Source: CAVTQY01 sp963736975
GTDB taxonomy: Bacteria > Pseudomonadota > Alphaproteobacteria > Acetobacterales > Acetobacteraceae
Assembly (NCBI GenBank): GCA_963736975.1
Contig: CAVTQY010000002.1
Coordinates: 620,001 to 684,000, forward strand
Direction of reading: 5' to 3'
DNA: 64,000 nt
The notes below the pieces were generated by a model. That model did not search any database. It was not told the origin of the DNA and saw only the letters and a list, made by a program, of their open reading frames with translations. Shown one piece after another: positions 56,971 to 64,000 of this stretch (positions within the stretch are counted from its first letter, which is position 1; each line of letters opens with the position of its first letter). The position numbers were made by a program, and so were the translations under genes.

Positions 56971-58005
56971 ATGGCGGAAACCTTCGTCTATGCCGGAGCA
57001 GCCGCCACCAAGGACGGCGGCGCCGGCGGCCTGTTTCGCCGCTCGGCCGAGGGCGGGGACTGGCAGCATGTGTTCACCCAAGCCGACGTGCACGCCATCA
57101 CCGTGCATCCGAAAGATCCGGACATCGTCTTCATCGGCACCAAGGACGGGCCCTATCGCAGCAGCGATCACGGCACGCGCTGGGAGCGCGCCGATTTCCC
57201 GGACCGCGACATGCAGGTCTGGTCGCTGCACATCGATCGCCGCGACCCGCGCACCGTCTATGCCGGTGGTTCGCCGGTCGCGGTCTATCGCAGCGACGAT
57301 GGCGGCGAGCATTTCAAGCGCATGCCGGATCCCGGCCTGCCCGACCGGGTGACGATGTCCTTCCCCTGCCGGGTGATGCGCTTCGCCACCCATCCCCGCG
57401 ATCCCGGGGAAGTCTATGCCACGCTTGAGGTCAACGGGGCGATGCGCTCGCGCGATGGCGGCGAGAGCTGGCAGGACTGCGCCACGGATCTCGTTCGGCT
57501 CGCTGACCAGCCGCGCCTCAAGAGCCGTATCCTGAGCGATACCGAGACCGAGGGCATGCTGGACGGCCATGCGATCGCGATCAGCGAGGCCGATCCCGAC
57601 GGGGTGATTCTCGCCGTGCGCATGGGGCTGTTCCGCAGCGCCGACCAGGGCAAGACGTGGGAGGACATGCAGGTCGGCCGCTTCTCGCCATACACCTATG
57701 GCCGCGATATCCGCGTCTCGCCGCAAGATCCGAAAACGCTCTATGCCTGCCTCTCGGTTGCCGCCAACAGCCAGGCGGGGGCGTTGTTCCGCAGCACCGA
57801 TACCGGGGCGACCTGGACCCGCTTCGACAAGACCGAGCCGCAAAGCACGGTGATGGCGGTAGCCCTGCATGGGAGCGATCCCCGGCAGGCCTATATCGTC
57901 GCTCGCCGCGGCCAGGCGTTCGGCACGCGCGATGGCGGGGAAAGCTGGTTCGACATGCCGATGCCGGGTGCCTGCAAGGACCTGTACGCGCTGGCCTGCG
58001 GCTGA
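56971..58005 (+). CDS. BNR/Asp-box repeat (sortilin-like beta-propeller) protein
   Basis: 344 residues almost entirely of BNR/VPS10-like repeats with the Asp-box S-x-D-x-G-x-x-W pattern: RSSDHGTRW, RSDDGGEHF, RSRDGGESW, RSADQGKTW, RSTDTGATW and TRDGGESW, plus a weaker first copy RSAEGGDW. Seven copies fit a seven- or ten-bladed propeller. No signal peptide, so it is probably cytosolic. Such proteins are scattered in alphaproteobacterial catabolic clusters with no proven role. GGGAGGA precedes the ATG; divergent from the LDH2 gene by 83 bp. Confidence 0.85.
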   Translation: MAETFVYAGAAATKDGGAGGLFRRSAEGGDWQHVFTQADVHAITVHPKDPDIVFIGTKDGPYRSSDHGTRWERADFPDRDMQVWSLHIDRRDPRTVYAGGSPVAVYRSDDGGEHFKRMPDPGLPDRVTMSFPCRVMRFATHPRDPGEVYATLEVNGAMRSRDGGESWQDCATDLVRLADQPRLKSRILSDTETEGMLDGHAIAISEADPDGVILAVRMGLFRSADQGKTWEDMQVGRFSPYTYGRDIRVSPQDPKTLYACLSVAANSQAGALFRSTDTGATWTRFDKTEPQSTVMAVALHGSDPRQAYIVARRGQAFGTRDGGESWFDMPMPGACKDLYALACG

Positions 58006-58017
58006 AGGAGACAGGGG

Positions 58018-58317
58018 ATGCCGAAAGGTTATGTGCTCGCGGAAGTGGAGATCACCGATCCCGCCCTGTTCGAGCAATATCGGGCCAAGGTGCCGGCGAC
58101 CATCGCCGCCCATGGCGGCCGCTATCTCGTGCGCGGCGGCGATCCGCAGGCGCTGGAAGGCAGCCATCCGATGAAACGCTTCGTCCTGCTGGAATTCCCC
58201 AGCCCGGCGCAGGCGAAGGCCTGGTATGACTGCGCGGAGTACGCTCCGCTCAAGGCGATGCGGCAGCGCGCCGCGACGACGCACGCCCTGTTGCTGAACG
58301 GCGCCGAACCGCAATAG
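58018..58317 (+). CDS. DUF1330 family protein
   Basis: 99 residues with the DUF1330 alpha+beta pattern: GYVLAEVEITDPALFEQYRAKVPATIAAHGGRYLVRGGDPQALEG, RFVLLEFPSPAQAKAWYDCAEYAPLKAMRQRAA. Dimeric ferredoxin-like fold, function unknown, common beside catabolic genes. It starts 13 bp after the BNR gene and forms an operon with it. An A/C-rich hairpin CGGAAG-GCG-CTTCCG follows its stop. Confidence 0.9.
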   Translation: MPKGYVLAEVEITDPALFEQYRAKVPATIAAHGGRYLVRGGDPQALEGSHPMKRFVLLEFPSPAQAKAWYDCAEYAPLKAMRQRAATTHALLLNGAEPQ

Positions 58318-58378
58318 CGGAAGGCGCTTCCGTCCGCCCCCGGCGGCGTGCTAACCGGAGCCGCTTCCGGAGCCCTCC

Positions 58379-59605
58379 ATGCGCATTCTTTACAGCCATC
58401 GCATACAGTCGCGGGACGGTATGAGCGTCCATGTCGAGGAACTGGTCACTGCCCTGCGCGAGGCGGGTCACGAGGTGTTGGTGGTCGGGCCGAGCTTTTA
58501 TGCGCAATCCGATTTCGGCGGCGAAAGCCGCACCGTGGCGCTGCTGCGCCGGCTGCTTCCTGGCGCGCTCGGGGAACTCGCCGAGCTCGCCTACAATGTA
58601 CCGGCCTATCGCCGGCTGCGTCAGGCATCGCAGACATTCCGGCCCGATCTGATCTATGAACGTTGCAATCTTTACTTCCTCGCCGGCACCGTGCTGGCGC
58701 GCCGCACCGGCCTGCCGCTCTATCTCGAAGTCAACTCGCCGCTGGCCGCTGAGCGTGAACGCGAGGGCGGACTTCGGCTGCGCCGCCTGGCCCGCTTCCT
58801 CGAGCACCGCGTCTGGCGCTCCGCCACCCGCGTGCTGGCGGTCACCCAGGTGCTGAGAAGCATCATCATCGCGGCCGGCGTCCCCGCCGAGCGCGTCAGT
58901 GTCGTGCCGAACGGCGTGCATCTCGAGCGTTACGCGCCGCCGCCCCCGCGGGATGACGCGCAGCGCGTGGTCCTGGGATTCGTGGGCTTCGTCCGTGCCT
59001 GGCACGGGCTGGACGAGGTCATCCGCGCAATGGCGAGCGACCCGGCGGCGGCGCGCATCGATCTCGTCGTCCTGGGCGACGGGCCGGTGCGAGCCGAGCT
59101 TGAAGCGCTTGCGGCCAGCCTGGGGATCGCGGAGCGCGTCCGTTTCCAGGGCGTCGTCGAACACGCCAGCATTCCCGAACGTGTCGCCGGGTTCGATATC
59201 GCCCTGCAGCCGAAGGTCACGCCCTATGCCTCGCCGTTGAAGATTTTCGACTACATGGCTGCCGGTCGCGCGATCGTGGCGCCCGACCAGCCGAATATCC
59301 GCGAAATCCTCGCACATGGGCGCAGCGCGCTGCTGTTCGATCCGGCGCGGCCGGACGCGCTCTGGCAGGCGATCCGCACATTGGCGAACGACCCGCCCCT
59401 GCGCGCGCAGCTCGGCCAGGCCGCCCGCACCGAGTTGACGGCGAAGGAGTATACCTGGGCCGGCAACGCCCGCCGCATCGCGGCCTGGGCGCAAACCGAC
59501 ATTGCGGCGAAGCGTGCTGGTGGCGCATCACCTCTCCCGCTTTCCGGGGAAGAGCGTGCTCCCGGGCGCCGTGTCGGGGGACGGTTCGCGAAGCGAACCG
59601 GCTGA
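58379..59605 (+). CDS. Glycosyltransferase family 4 protein, C-terminus derived from a repeat
   Basis: GT-B glycosyltransferase. N-terminal Rossmann RILYSHRIQSRDGMSVHVEELVTALREAGHEVLVVG; C-terminal donor domain with VVPNGVHLERY, GFVGFVRAWHGLDEVIRAMA, FQGVVEHASIPERVAGFDIALQP and the donor loop YASPLKIFDYMAAGRAIVAPDQPNIREIL. 408 residues, but the last 25-30 (ASPLPLSGEERAPGRR ... RFAKRTG) are encoded by a dispersed intergenic repeat, so the ancestral protein ended near residue 380. Sugar and acceptor unknown; no other glycan genes are near. Confidence 0.88.
   Translation: MRILYSHRIQSRDGMSVHVEELVTALREAGHEVLVVGPSFYAQSDFGGESRTVALLRRLLPGALGELAELAYNVPAYRRLRQASQTFRPDLIYERCNLYFLAGTVLARRTGLPLYLEVNSPLAAEREREGGLRLRRLARFLEHRVWRSATRVLAVTQVLRSIIIAAGVPAERVSVVPNGVHLERYAPPPPRDDAQRVVLGFVGFVRAWHGLDEVIRAMASDPAAARIDLVVLGDGPVRAELEALAASLGIAERVRFQGVVEHASIPERVAGFDIALQPKVTPYASPLKIFDYMAAGRAIVAPDQPNIREILAHGRSALLFDPARPDALWQAIRTLANDPPLRAQLGQAARTELTAKEYTWAGNARRIAAWAQTDIAAKRAGGASPLPLSGEERAPGRRVGGRFAKRTG
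59525..59603. repeat. Dispersed double-hairpin repeat, copy 2, inside the glycosyltransferase 3' end
   Basis: CACCTCTCCCGC at 59529-59540 and the exact 17-mer palindrome GGTTCGCGAAGCGAACC at 59583-59599, both shared with the copy at 19929-19987 but here with an extra internal segment. It supplies the C-terminal codons and stop of the glycosyltransferase. Confidence 0.65.
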
Positions 59606-59614
59606 GTGGCCGGC

Positions 59615-60109
59615 ATGGTCGAGGATCGTCTTGCCGAACGCGGGATTATGCTGCCCTCGCCCGGCCTTGGCGACCTCGACTACTACGGGCAGAAATACGG
59701 CAAAATGAAACCGTATTATCGCAGCGGCGACCTGCTGCTGCTGTCAGGGCACGTGGCCGGCATGAAGAATGGCAAGGCGCTGTATCCCGGCCTTTGCGGC
59801 CGGGACGTTTCCATCGAGGACGGATACCAGGCGGCGCGGCTCGCCGGGCTGAACTGCCTGGCTGGAATCAGGCAGGCTCTCGGCTCACTCGACCGAGTCG
59901 CCGGTCTCGCGCGCTCGCTCAACTTCGTAGCCTGCGCGCCTGGATTCACCGAACCGCACCGGGTCGCCAACGGCCTGACTGATCTCTTCGCCGAGGTGTT
60001 CGGCGAGGAGATCGGCGTGGGACCGCGCGCGACGATCGGGGTGATGTCACTCGCCGATAATTACTGCTTCGAGACCTGGATGACGATCGGCGTCAGACCG
60101 GGCGGTTAG
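59615..60109 (+). CDS. RidA family protein
   Basis: Imine/enamine deaminase-like fold (YjgF/YER057c/UK114). RSGDLLLLSGHVAGMKNGKALYPGLCGRDVSIEDGYQAARLAGLNCLAGIRQALGSLDRVAGLARSLNFVACAPGFTEPHRVANGLTDLFAEVFGE is the family core (only fragments matter: LLLLSGHVAG, QAARLAGLNCLAGIRQALGSLDRV, GVGPRATIGVMSLADN); the Arg of GPRATIGV is the usual ligand residue. 164 residues from ATG 59615; a GTG at 59606 adjoining the preceding stop is also possible. Its stop codon lies within the palindromic repeat that begins at 60106. Confidence 0.88.
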   Translation: MVEDRLAERGIMLPSPGLGDLDYYGQKYGKMKPYYRSGDLLLLSGHVAGMKNGKALYPGLCGRDVSIEDGYQAARLAGLNCLAGIRQALGSLDRVAGLARSLNFVACAPGFTEPHRVANGLTDLFAEVFGEEIGVGPRATIGVMSLADNYCFETWMTIGVRPGG

Positions 60110-60157
60110 AGCGTGATCGCTTGAGGCGGACCCGTCGGAAAGCGTGAATCACGCTCT
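60106..60157. repeat. TTAGAGCGTGATCGCTT palindromic repeat, left copy
   Basis: Left arm TTAGAGCGTGATCGCTT at 60106-60122 and an inverted partner ending ATCACGCTCT at 60139-60157. The same arm occurs at 61444. The RidA stop TAG is part of it. This copy is more diverged than the right one. Confidence 0.7.
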
Positions 60158-60372
60158 CATACCAGCGGCCCTATCCGATGACCGCTCTCGACCCTGAGCC
60201 GACATTCGCACCGGACTTATGCAACGCCCATGTGATTGATTTTGCTGCTTCAGCGATCCGGTGCGGGAAATTTTGAATTCTGCGTCCAGAGCAACGCGTT
60301 GTGGTCCGGAGTAGCAATGTCTGCTGTTTCGTGCGAGTTGTTGGTCCTCCCGATCCGCAGAGGGACAGGTCC
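60158..60372. other. Lower-GC leader region of the PAN-protein cassette
   Basis: No ORF with protein character. It includes GTGCGGGAAATTTTGAATTCTGCG at 60261-60284, which resembles GTGCGAATTTTTTGAATTACGCAC at 61311-61333 on the other side of the next gene. The A/T-rich core could hold the promoter; no clear -35/-10 pair is seen. Confidence 0.35.
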
Positions 60373-61263
60373 ATGGAAACCTTACCCGTTTTCGTCAGCG
60401 TCGGTGCTACCGCGAACAGGCGACAGGAGGACTTTGTCCAGGCCATCGAAACACGTCTTCGGAGCGAAGGGCTCCTCCCTCACACCGTAGGGCGAAATAC
60501 CTTCACCTCTGACTCGCCATTAACGGCTGTCATTGACTTGCTCGACAAAACCGCAGGGGCGGTTGTTATTGCATTTGAACGATCCTTTTTCCCTTCAGGA
60601 ATGGAGAAGCGCGGCGGGTCCGGTGAAGCGGCACTCCAAGACATCAAGTTACCAACGCCGTGGAACCACATCGAAGCCGGGATGGCCTATCTGCGTGGAA
60701 AGCCTCTGCTTGTTATTGCGGAAGCGGGACTGAAACGCGAAGGGCTCATTGAGAACGGCTACGATTGGTATGTTCAGTGGGTAGAGCTGACGCGGTCTGC
60801 ACTTTCGACGGCTCAATTCAATGGTGTCCTCGCGGACTGGAAAGCGAAAGTCGTGAGGTGCGTCGAGAAACCGGCGCCAGTGCCCACATTAAAGCCAACA
60901 GCTGATCTGACGATCGGCGAACTTGTCTCTGGCCTTCGTCCAGCACAATTGTGGGGGCTTCTAGCAGCAATGGTTGCTGTGGTCGGCGGAGCGTTTGCCT
61001 TGGGGGCAAGGCTTCCTCTGAGTCCAGAGACTGCAAAAATGGTGGTCGATCAAGGCACTGATCGTCCCTCGAGTATAGATGCCGGAGCACTCGAGAGGTT
61101 AACCGATCCTGTGTCGTGTGAGAAGGCCTGCAAAGCGGACGTAAACTGCAAAAGTTTTGCATTTATCCCGACGGGTAAGCCGTATGAGGGATGCCATCTT
61201 CGAAAAACGCGGCCACCGCCGCACCCACTCGATTACGCGACTTCTGGCGCCAAATGCGATTGA
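60373..61263 (+). CDS. Membrane protein with TIR/NDT-like Rossmann domain and PAN/Apple domain
   Basis: 296 residues, three parts. Residues 1-165: a Rossmann-like domain (PVFVSVGATANRRQEDFVQAI, LRSEGLLPHTVGRNTF, LLDKTAGAVVIAFERSFF, PWNHIEAGMAYLRGKPLLVIAE). The W-N-H-I-E-A-G-M-A segment (Glu at about 101) resembles the catalytic Glu region of nucleoside 2-deoxyribosyltransferase/TIR-type NAD hydrolases. Residues 194-212: one membrane helix (WGLLAAMVAVVGGAFALGA). Residues 240-296: PAN_4/Apple-like domain with Cys at about 249, 253, 259, 274 and 295 (SCEKACKADVNCKSFAFI, GCHLRKT). Topology inferred: enzyme inside, PAN outside. Lower GC than neighbours and flanked by palindromes. Exact enzyme class unproven. 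Confidence 0.65.
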   Translation: METLPVFVSVGATANRRQEDFVQAIETRLRSEGLLPHTVGRNTFTSDSPLTAVIDLLDKTAGAVVIAFERSFFPSGMEKRGGSGEAALQDIKLPTPWNHIEAGMAYLRGKPLLVIAEAGLKREGLIENGYDWYVQWVELTRSALSTAQFNGVLADWKAKVVRCVEKPAPVPTLKPTADLTIGELVSGLRPAQLWGLLAAMVAVVGGAFALGARLPLSPETAKMVVDQGTDRPSSIDAGALERLTDPVSCEKACKADVNCKSFAFIPTGKPYEGCHLRKTRPPPHPLDYATSGAKCD

Positions 61264-61310
61264 GCCCTGCCTCGCGTGACTCCCGTCGAGAGACCGGCGT
61301 CGAGCGGGTG

Positions 61311-61333
61311 GTGCGAATTTTTTGAATTACGCA
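61311..61333 (+). terminator. Hairpin after the PAN-protein gene
   Basis: GTGCGAATT and AATTACGCAC can pair around TTTTG about 45 bases after the stop. It is weak as an intrinsic terminator (no clean T-tail), but is the only hairpin between the stop and the palindromic repeat at 61444. Confidence 0.3.
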
Positions 61334-61443
61334 CCAAGCATCGGGTCGGCTTAGATCAGCCGAACGAAACGACCATGCCCGCGGAACGGCAGCTTCCCAC
61401 CCAAAGAGGTCATTGTACAAGGCGACTGGTATCAGACAAAGAG

Positions 61444-61487
61444 TTAGAGCGTGATCGCTTCGCCTACCAGAAGCGATCATGCTCTAA
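61444..61487. repeat. TTAGAGCGTGATCGCTTC palindromic repeat, right copy
   Basis: Arms 61444-61461 and 61470-61487 are inverted repeats of 18 bases with one mismatch, around an 8-base loop. It is the same family as the left copy at 60106. It ends 11 bp before the amidohydrolase stop on the minus strand and could serve as its terminator. Confidence 0.8.
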
Positions 61488-61497
61488 GCGGCGCCTG

Positions 61498-62622
61498 TCA
61501 CGCCGCTCCGTAAACCGCCCGGGCATTCTCCAGGAACACCTGTCGCCGCTGCTGCTCGGTCATGCGGATCGGCAGCGCATGCGCCGGGTCGTCGAAATCC
61601 CAGTGCGGATAGTCGGTGGCGAACAGGATGCGGTCCCAGCCGATCCACTCGATGGTCTCCGCCAGATGCGTGCGTGGCTCCGGCTCCTCGATCGGTTGAG
61701 TGGTGAACCACACATTGCGCCGCATATATTCGGACGGCGGATGCTTCAGGTGCGGCGTCTCCCGCCGCAGCTTCGCCCAGTGGGCGTCCATCCGCCAGGC
61801 GAGCGACGCCGCCCAGGCCAGCCCGGCCTCGATCAGCACCACTTTCAGGCTCGGGAAGCGCTCGAACACGCCTTCGAAGATCATGCTGACCAGCAGCGCC
61901 TGCTGCGCCTGCGCGTGGCCGACCATCTCCTCGATGTAATAGGACCCCCAACCGCCGGCGGAGATCGGCCAGCCGCCATAGCCGAAGGCATGCACGCCCA
62001 CCGGCAGCCCGGCCACCGCCGCTGCCTCATAGATCGGCCAGTAACGCCGGTTCCCCAGCGGTTCCGCGGTGCGGCTCAGCAGCAGCACCTGGGCGAAGTT
62101 CCGGTCCCCGGCGCGCAGCTCGATCTCCCGCGCCGAGGCTACCGCATCCTCGAACGGGATCACCACCGAAGCCCGCAGCCGGGCATCGCGCGAGGTCCAT
62201 TCCGCCACCTGCCACTCATTGGTGGCATGCGTGATCGCCGCCGACAGGTCCGCATTCTGCGCGCCCTGGCCGCTGGTCAGCGGATTCAGAATGCCCAGCG
62301 CCACATTGTTGGGGTCGAGATGCTGCGCCGCCATGAAGGCGAGATCGGTGCCCGGCATGTCGCCACCTGGCCAGGCATCGCGCCGGCAGGCCTGCGGCTG
62401 GCCCTTGGGATAGGCGGAGCCCTTTTCCCAGGGCTGGCGGTAGATCACGCCGAATTCGGCGACGTGGTCCTGCCAGCGTTTCGGCAGATAAGGGTGCAGC
62501 GCTGCGCTCACGCCGCCGATTCCCGTGCCGCGCGGACGCGGATGCACGTCGCAATCGGCGATCGCCAGTTTCGTCGCAGCGGCGGGCTGGATGCCGGACC
62601 GGTTCAGCACGTCCACGTTCAT
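61498..62622 (-). CDS. Amidohydrolase family protein (DCDxHP subtype)
   Basis: TIM-barrel amidohydrolase-2 (ACMSD-like). Start KLAIADCDVHPRPRG replaces the usual HxH by D-C-D-V-H-P; DAWPGGDMPGTDLAFMAAQHLDPNNV, ATNEWQVAEWTSRDARLRASVVIPFEDA, LPVGVHAFGYG, LVSMIFEGVFERFPSLKVVLIEAG and ILFATDYPHWDFDDP follow with the later His and Asp. 374 residues. Likely decarboxylase or C-C/C-N hydrolase of an aromatic-acid path; substrate unknown. It overlaps the upstream paralogue by ATGA. Confidence 0.88.
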   Translation of the reverse strand: MNVDVLNRSGIQPAAATKLAIADCDVHPRPRGTGIGGVSAALHPYLPKRWQDHVAEFGVIYRQPWEKGSAYPKGQPQACRRDAWPGGDMPGTDLAFMAAQHLDPNNVALGILNPLTSGQGAQNADLSAAITHATNEWQVAEWTSRDARLRASVVIPFEDAVASAREIELRAGDRNFAQVLLLSRTAEPLGNRRYWPIYEAAAVAGLPVGVHAFGYGGWPISAGGWGSYYIEEMVGHAQAQQALLVSMIFEGVFERFPSLKVVLIEAGLAWAASLAWRMDAHWAKLRRETPHLKHPPSEYMRRNVWFTTQPIEEPEPRTHLAETIEWIGWDRILFATDYPHWDFDDPAHALPIRMTEQQRRQVFLENARAVYGAA

Positions 62623-63683
62623 GGCACGGTCTCCTTCAGCCGAAGATAGGTGTTGCGAGGGTTCTCCACCATGATCTTCCGCGCGAGCCCGGGATCCAGC
62701 CCGGCGGGGATCGCCGCGGTTCCCTCGAACTGCCAGTGCGGATAGTCGGTGGAGAACAATAGAACCTCGTCCGAGCCGATATGCTCGATCACGCGCATTA
62801 CCGCCGCCGCATCCGGCGGCGCATCGAAAGGCTGCAGAGTCAGCCGCACCCGCTCACGGATGATGCTGGTGGGCGAATCGGAGACCCAAGGAACTTCGCT
62901 GCGCAGCCCCTTCCAGAACTTCGTCAGCCGCCAGGAAAATGCCGGCAGCCAGGTCACGCCCGATTCGATCAGCACCACGGTCAGCCCCGGGAACTTGGCA
63001 AACACGCCCTCGGCAATGAGGCTGCTGAGCTGCGACTGGAACCCCGGCGCCTGGTTCACATAATCTTCCGAAATATAGCTGGGCCAGCCGACCGGCGTGA
63101 CCGGGTGGCGATACGTGCTGCCCGCGTGAATGCCGACTGCCAGCCCATGCCGCTCCGCGGCCGCATAGATCGGCCAGTTCTGCCGGCGTCCCAACGGCAG
63201 CTCGCTGCCGACCAGAAGCAACACCTGGACGAAACGGCGGTCGGCGGCGCGGCGCTCGATCTCATCGATCGCTAGCTCGGCGTTCAGCATCGGCACCACT
63301 ATGGAAGCGCGCAGCCGCGCGTCGCGGTCGAGCCATTCACGCGCGATCCAGTCGTTCACGGCGCGGCAGAACGCGGCGGCGATGGCATCGCTGAACGGCA
63401 CCTGCGCAGCGTACAAACAATTGAGGATCCCGATGCCGGTGCCGAACGGCAGCAGCGCCTCCTGAACCAGCCGTTCCGGGGTCGTGGCCGCTTTGCCGTC
63501 GGCGTCGCGCCAATCCGCACGCACCGTCAGCGGGCTGCGGCTAGGATAAGCGATGGAAACCATCTCGTCGAAGCCGCGCCGGAAGGCCGTGTCCCGCCAG
63601 TGCTCGTCCAGGTACGGCCGCAGGGCCGCCAGGCTGGGCACCGTCGGGTGAATGTCGCAATCGACTTGGGAGGCCTCGGTCAT
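62619..63683 (-). CDS. Amidohydrolase family protein (DCDxHP subtype), paralogue
   Basis: Same subfamily as the next gene: VDCDIHPTVPSLAALRPYLDEHWRD, AREWLDRDARLRASIVVPMLNAELAIDEIERRAADRRFVQVLLL, LAVGIHAGSTYRHP, SLIAEGVFAKFPGLTVVLIESGVTWLPAFSWRLTKFW and VLLFSTDYPHWQFEG. 354 residues from ATG 63683, which overlaps the nth stop (ATGA); its own stop overlaps the next amidohydrolase start the same way. Tandem duplication and divergence is likely. The long in-frame N-terminal extension is part of nth on another frame and was dropped. Confidence 0.88.
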   Translation of the reverse strand: MTEASQVDCDIHPTVPSLAALRPYLDEHWRDTAFRRGFDEMVSIAYPSRSPLTVRADWRDADGKAATTPERLVQEALLPFGTGIGILNCLYAAQVPFSDAIAAAFCRAVNDWIAREWLDRDARLRASIVVPMLNAELAIDEIERRAADRRFVQVLLLVGSELPLGRRQNWPIYAAAERHGLAVGIHAGSTYRHPVTPVGWPSYISEDYVNQAPGFQSQLSSLIAEGVFAKFPGLTVVLIESGVTWLPAFSWRLTKFWKGLRSEVPWVSDSPTSIIRERVRLTLQPFDAPPDAAAVMRVIEHIGSDEVLLFSTDYPHWQFEGTAAIPAGLDPGLARKIMVENPRNTYLRLKETVP

Positions 63684-64000
63684 CGCGGGCGTTTCGTCTC
63701 CGGCGCCGGGGTTTTGTCGCGATAGCGGCACCATTGGGCGGCAACGCAGCGCCAGCACTCCGGCACGCGGGCCTTGCAGACATACCGGCCATGCAGGATG
63801 AGCCAATGATGCGCATTGCGCAACAGCTCGGACGGCACGCGCCGGAGCAAGCCGAGTTCCACCTCGAGAGGCGTCTTTCCCGGTGCGATCCCGGTCCGAT
63901 TGCCGAGGCGGAAGATATGTGTATCGACCGCCAGCGTGCTTTCGCCGAAGGCGACGTTCATCACCACATTCGCAGTCTTGCGCCCGACCCCGGGCAGTGA
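63680..64000 (-). CDS. nth: Endonuclease III, 5' part outside the window
   Basis: DNA glycosylase/AP lyase of base-excision repair. At the right edge LPGVGRKTANVV, the helix-hairpin-helix with the catalytic Lys, is readable, followed by AFGESTLAVDTHIFRLGNRTG with the catalytic Asp. The C-terminal cluster loop has four Cys spaced 6-2-5 (CKARVPECWRCVAAQWC), the [4Fe-4S] signature. 107 codons are present; about half of the gene lies outside. It is the first gene of a chain with the two amidohydrolases. Confidence 0.95.
   Translation of the reverse strand, partial: SLPGVGRKTANVVMNVAFGESTLAVDTHIFRLGNRTGIAPGKTPLEVELGLLRRVPSELLRNAHHWLILHGRYVCKARVPECWRCVAAQWCRYRDKTPAPETKRPR

Overview
The window looks like chromosomal DNA of a GC-rich alphaproteobacterium, most likely Acetobacteraceae (Rhodospirillales). 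Pointers are the hrcA-grpE-dnaK-dnaJ heat-shock cluster next to rph-rdgB-hemW-rsmI, a stand-alone Hda-type DnaA-like protein beside an AI-2E permease and purMN, an aa3-oxidase subunit IV-like peptide, ECF-sigma/fasciclin remnants, and acid-soil type catabolic genes (hydantoinase, LDH2-family dehydrogenase, DCDxHP amidohydrolases). This placement is by gene content and protein style only; no marker search was possible. Both window edges cut genes (tgt on the left, an endonuclease III gene on the right).

Layout. 0-2 kb: queuosine genes queA-tgt. 2-9.7 kb: a small membrane protein, a GlcD-type FAD oxidase, a MaoC-like hydratase, a branched-chain-type periplasmic binding protein and divergent hyuB-hyuA. 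9.7-10.5 kb: ruins of a fasciclin-protein/ECF-sigma locus abutting glpD. 12-17.1 kb: sulfotransferase, dnaE, secB. 17.1-21.3 kb: an accessory patch with a possible small RNA, a BTAD/TPR regulator split by a TGA, two phage-like small HTH proteins and an XRE repressor. 21.3-26.4 kb: dnaJ, dnaK, grpE, hrcA. 26.5-32.3 kb: rph, rdgB, YbaK-type deacylase, hemW, rsmI, LppC-like lipoprotein, MOSC protein. 32.5-36.7 kb: clpB, a frameshifted SDR, a glycine-zipper lipoprotein. 36.7-41.5 kb: hda, DoxX, AI-2E permease, CDP-alcohol phosphatidyltransferase, purM-purN. 41.5-45.6 kb: COX IV-like peptide, Rap1a-like secreted protein, glycine-zipper lipoprotein, VOC protein, ndk, ABC-F. 45.6-47.1 kb: a lower-GC patch with cysteine-rich secreted proteins. 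47.1-53.2 kb: MHYT-GGDEF-EAL regulator, holC-pepA, Sua5-type enzyme, YgjP-type metallopeptidase. 53.2-64 kb: catabolic/accessory genes: orphan xanthine-dehydrogenase-family large subunit, LDH2 dehydrogenase, BNR protein, DUF1330, glycosyltransferase, RidA, then a lower-GC cassette encoding a Rossmann (TIR/NDT-like)-TM-PAN protein between two palindromic repeats, and two amidohydrolases translationally chained to nth.

Two themes stand out. First, many genes carry a single apparent lesion (one-base shifts or a stop): 2.47 kb membrane protein, 18.66 kb BTAD regulator, 35.78 kb SDR, about 49.33 kb MHYT protein, 51.61 kb Sua5 and 53.41 kb molybdenum hydroxylase. Because Sua5 is normally essential, sequencing or assembly indels must be considered alongside real decay. 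Second, the best candidate for an undescribed system is the 60.1-61.5 kb cassette: a predicted membrane protein joining a cytosolic nucleotide-hydrolase-like fold to an outside PAN/Apple domain, bracketed by near-identical palindromes. The cysteine-rich lipoprotein patch at 45.6-47.1 kb is the second candidate.
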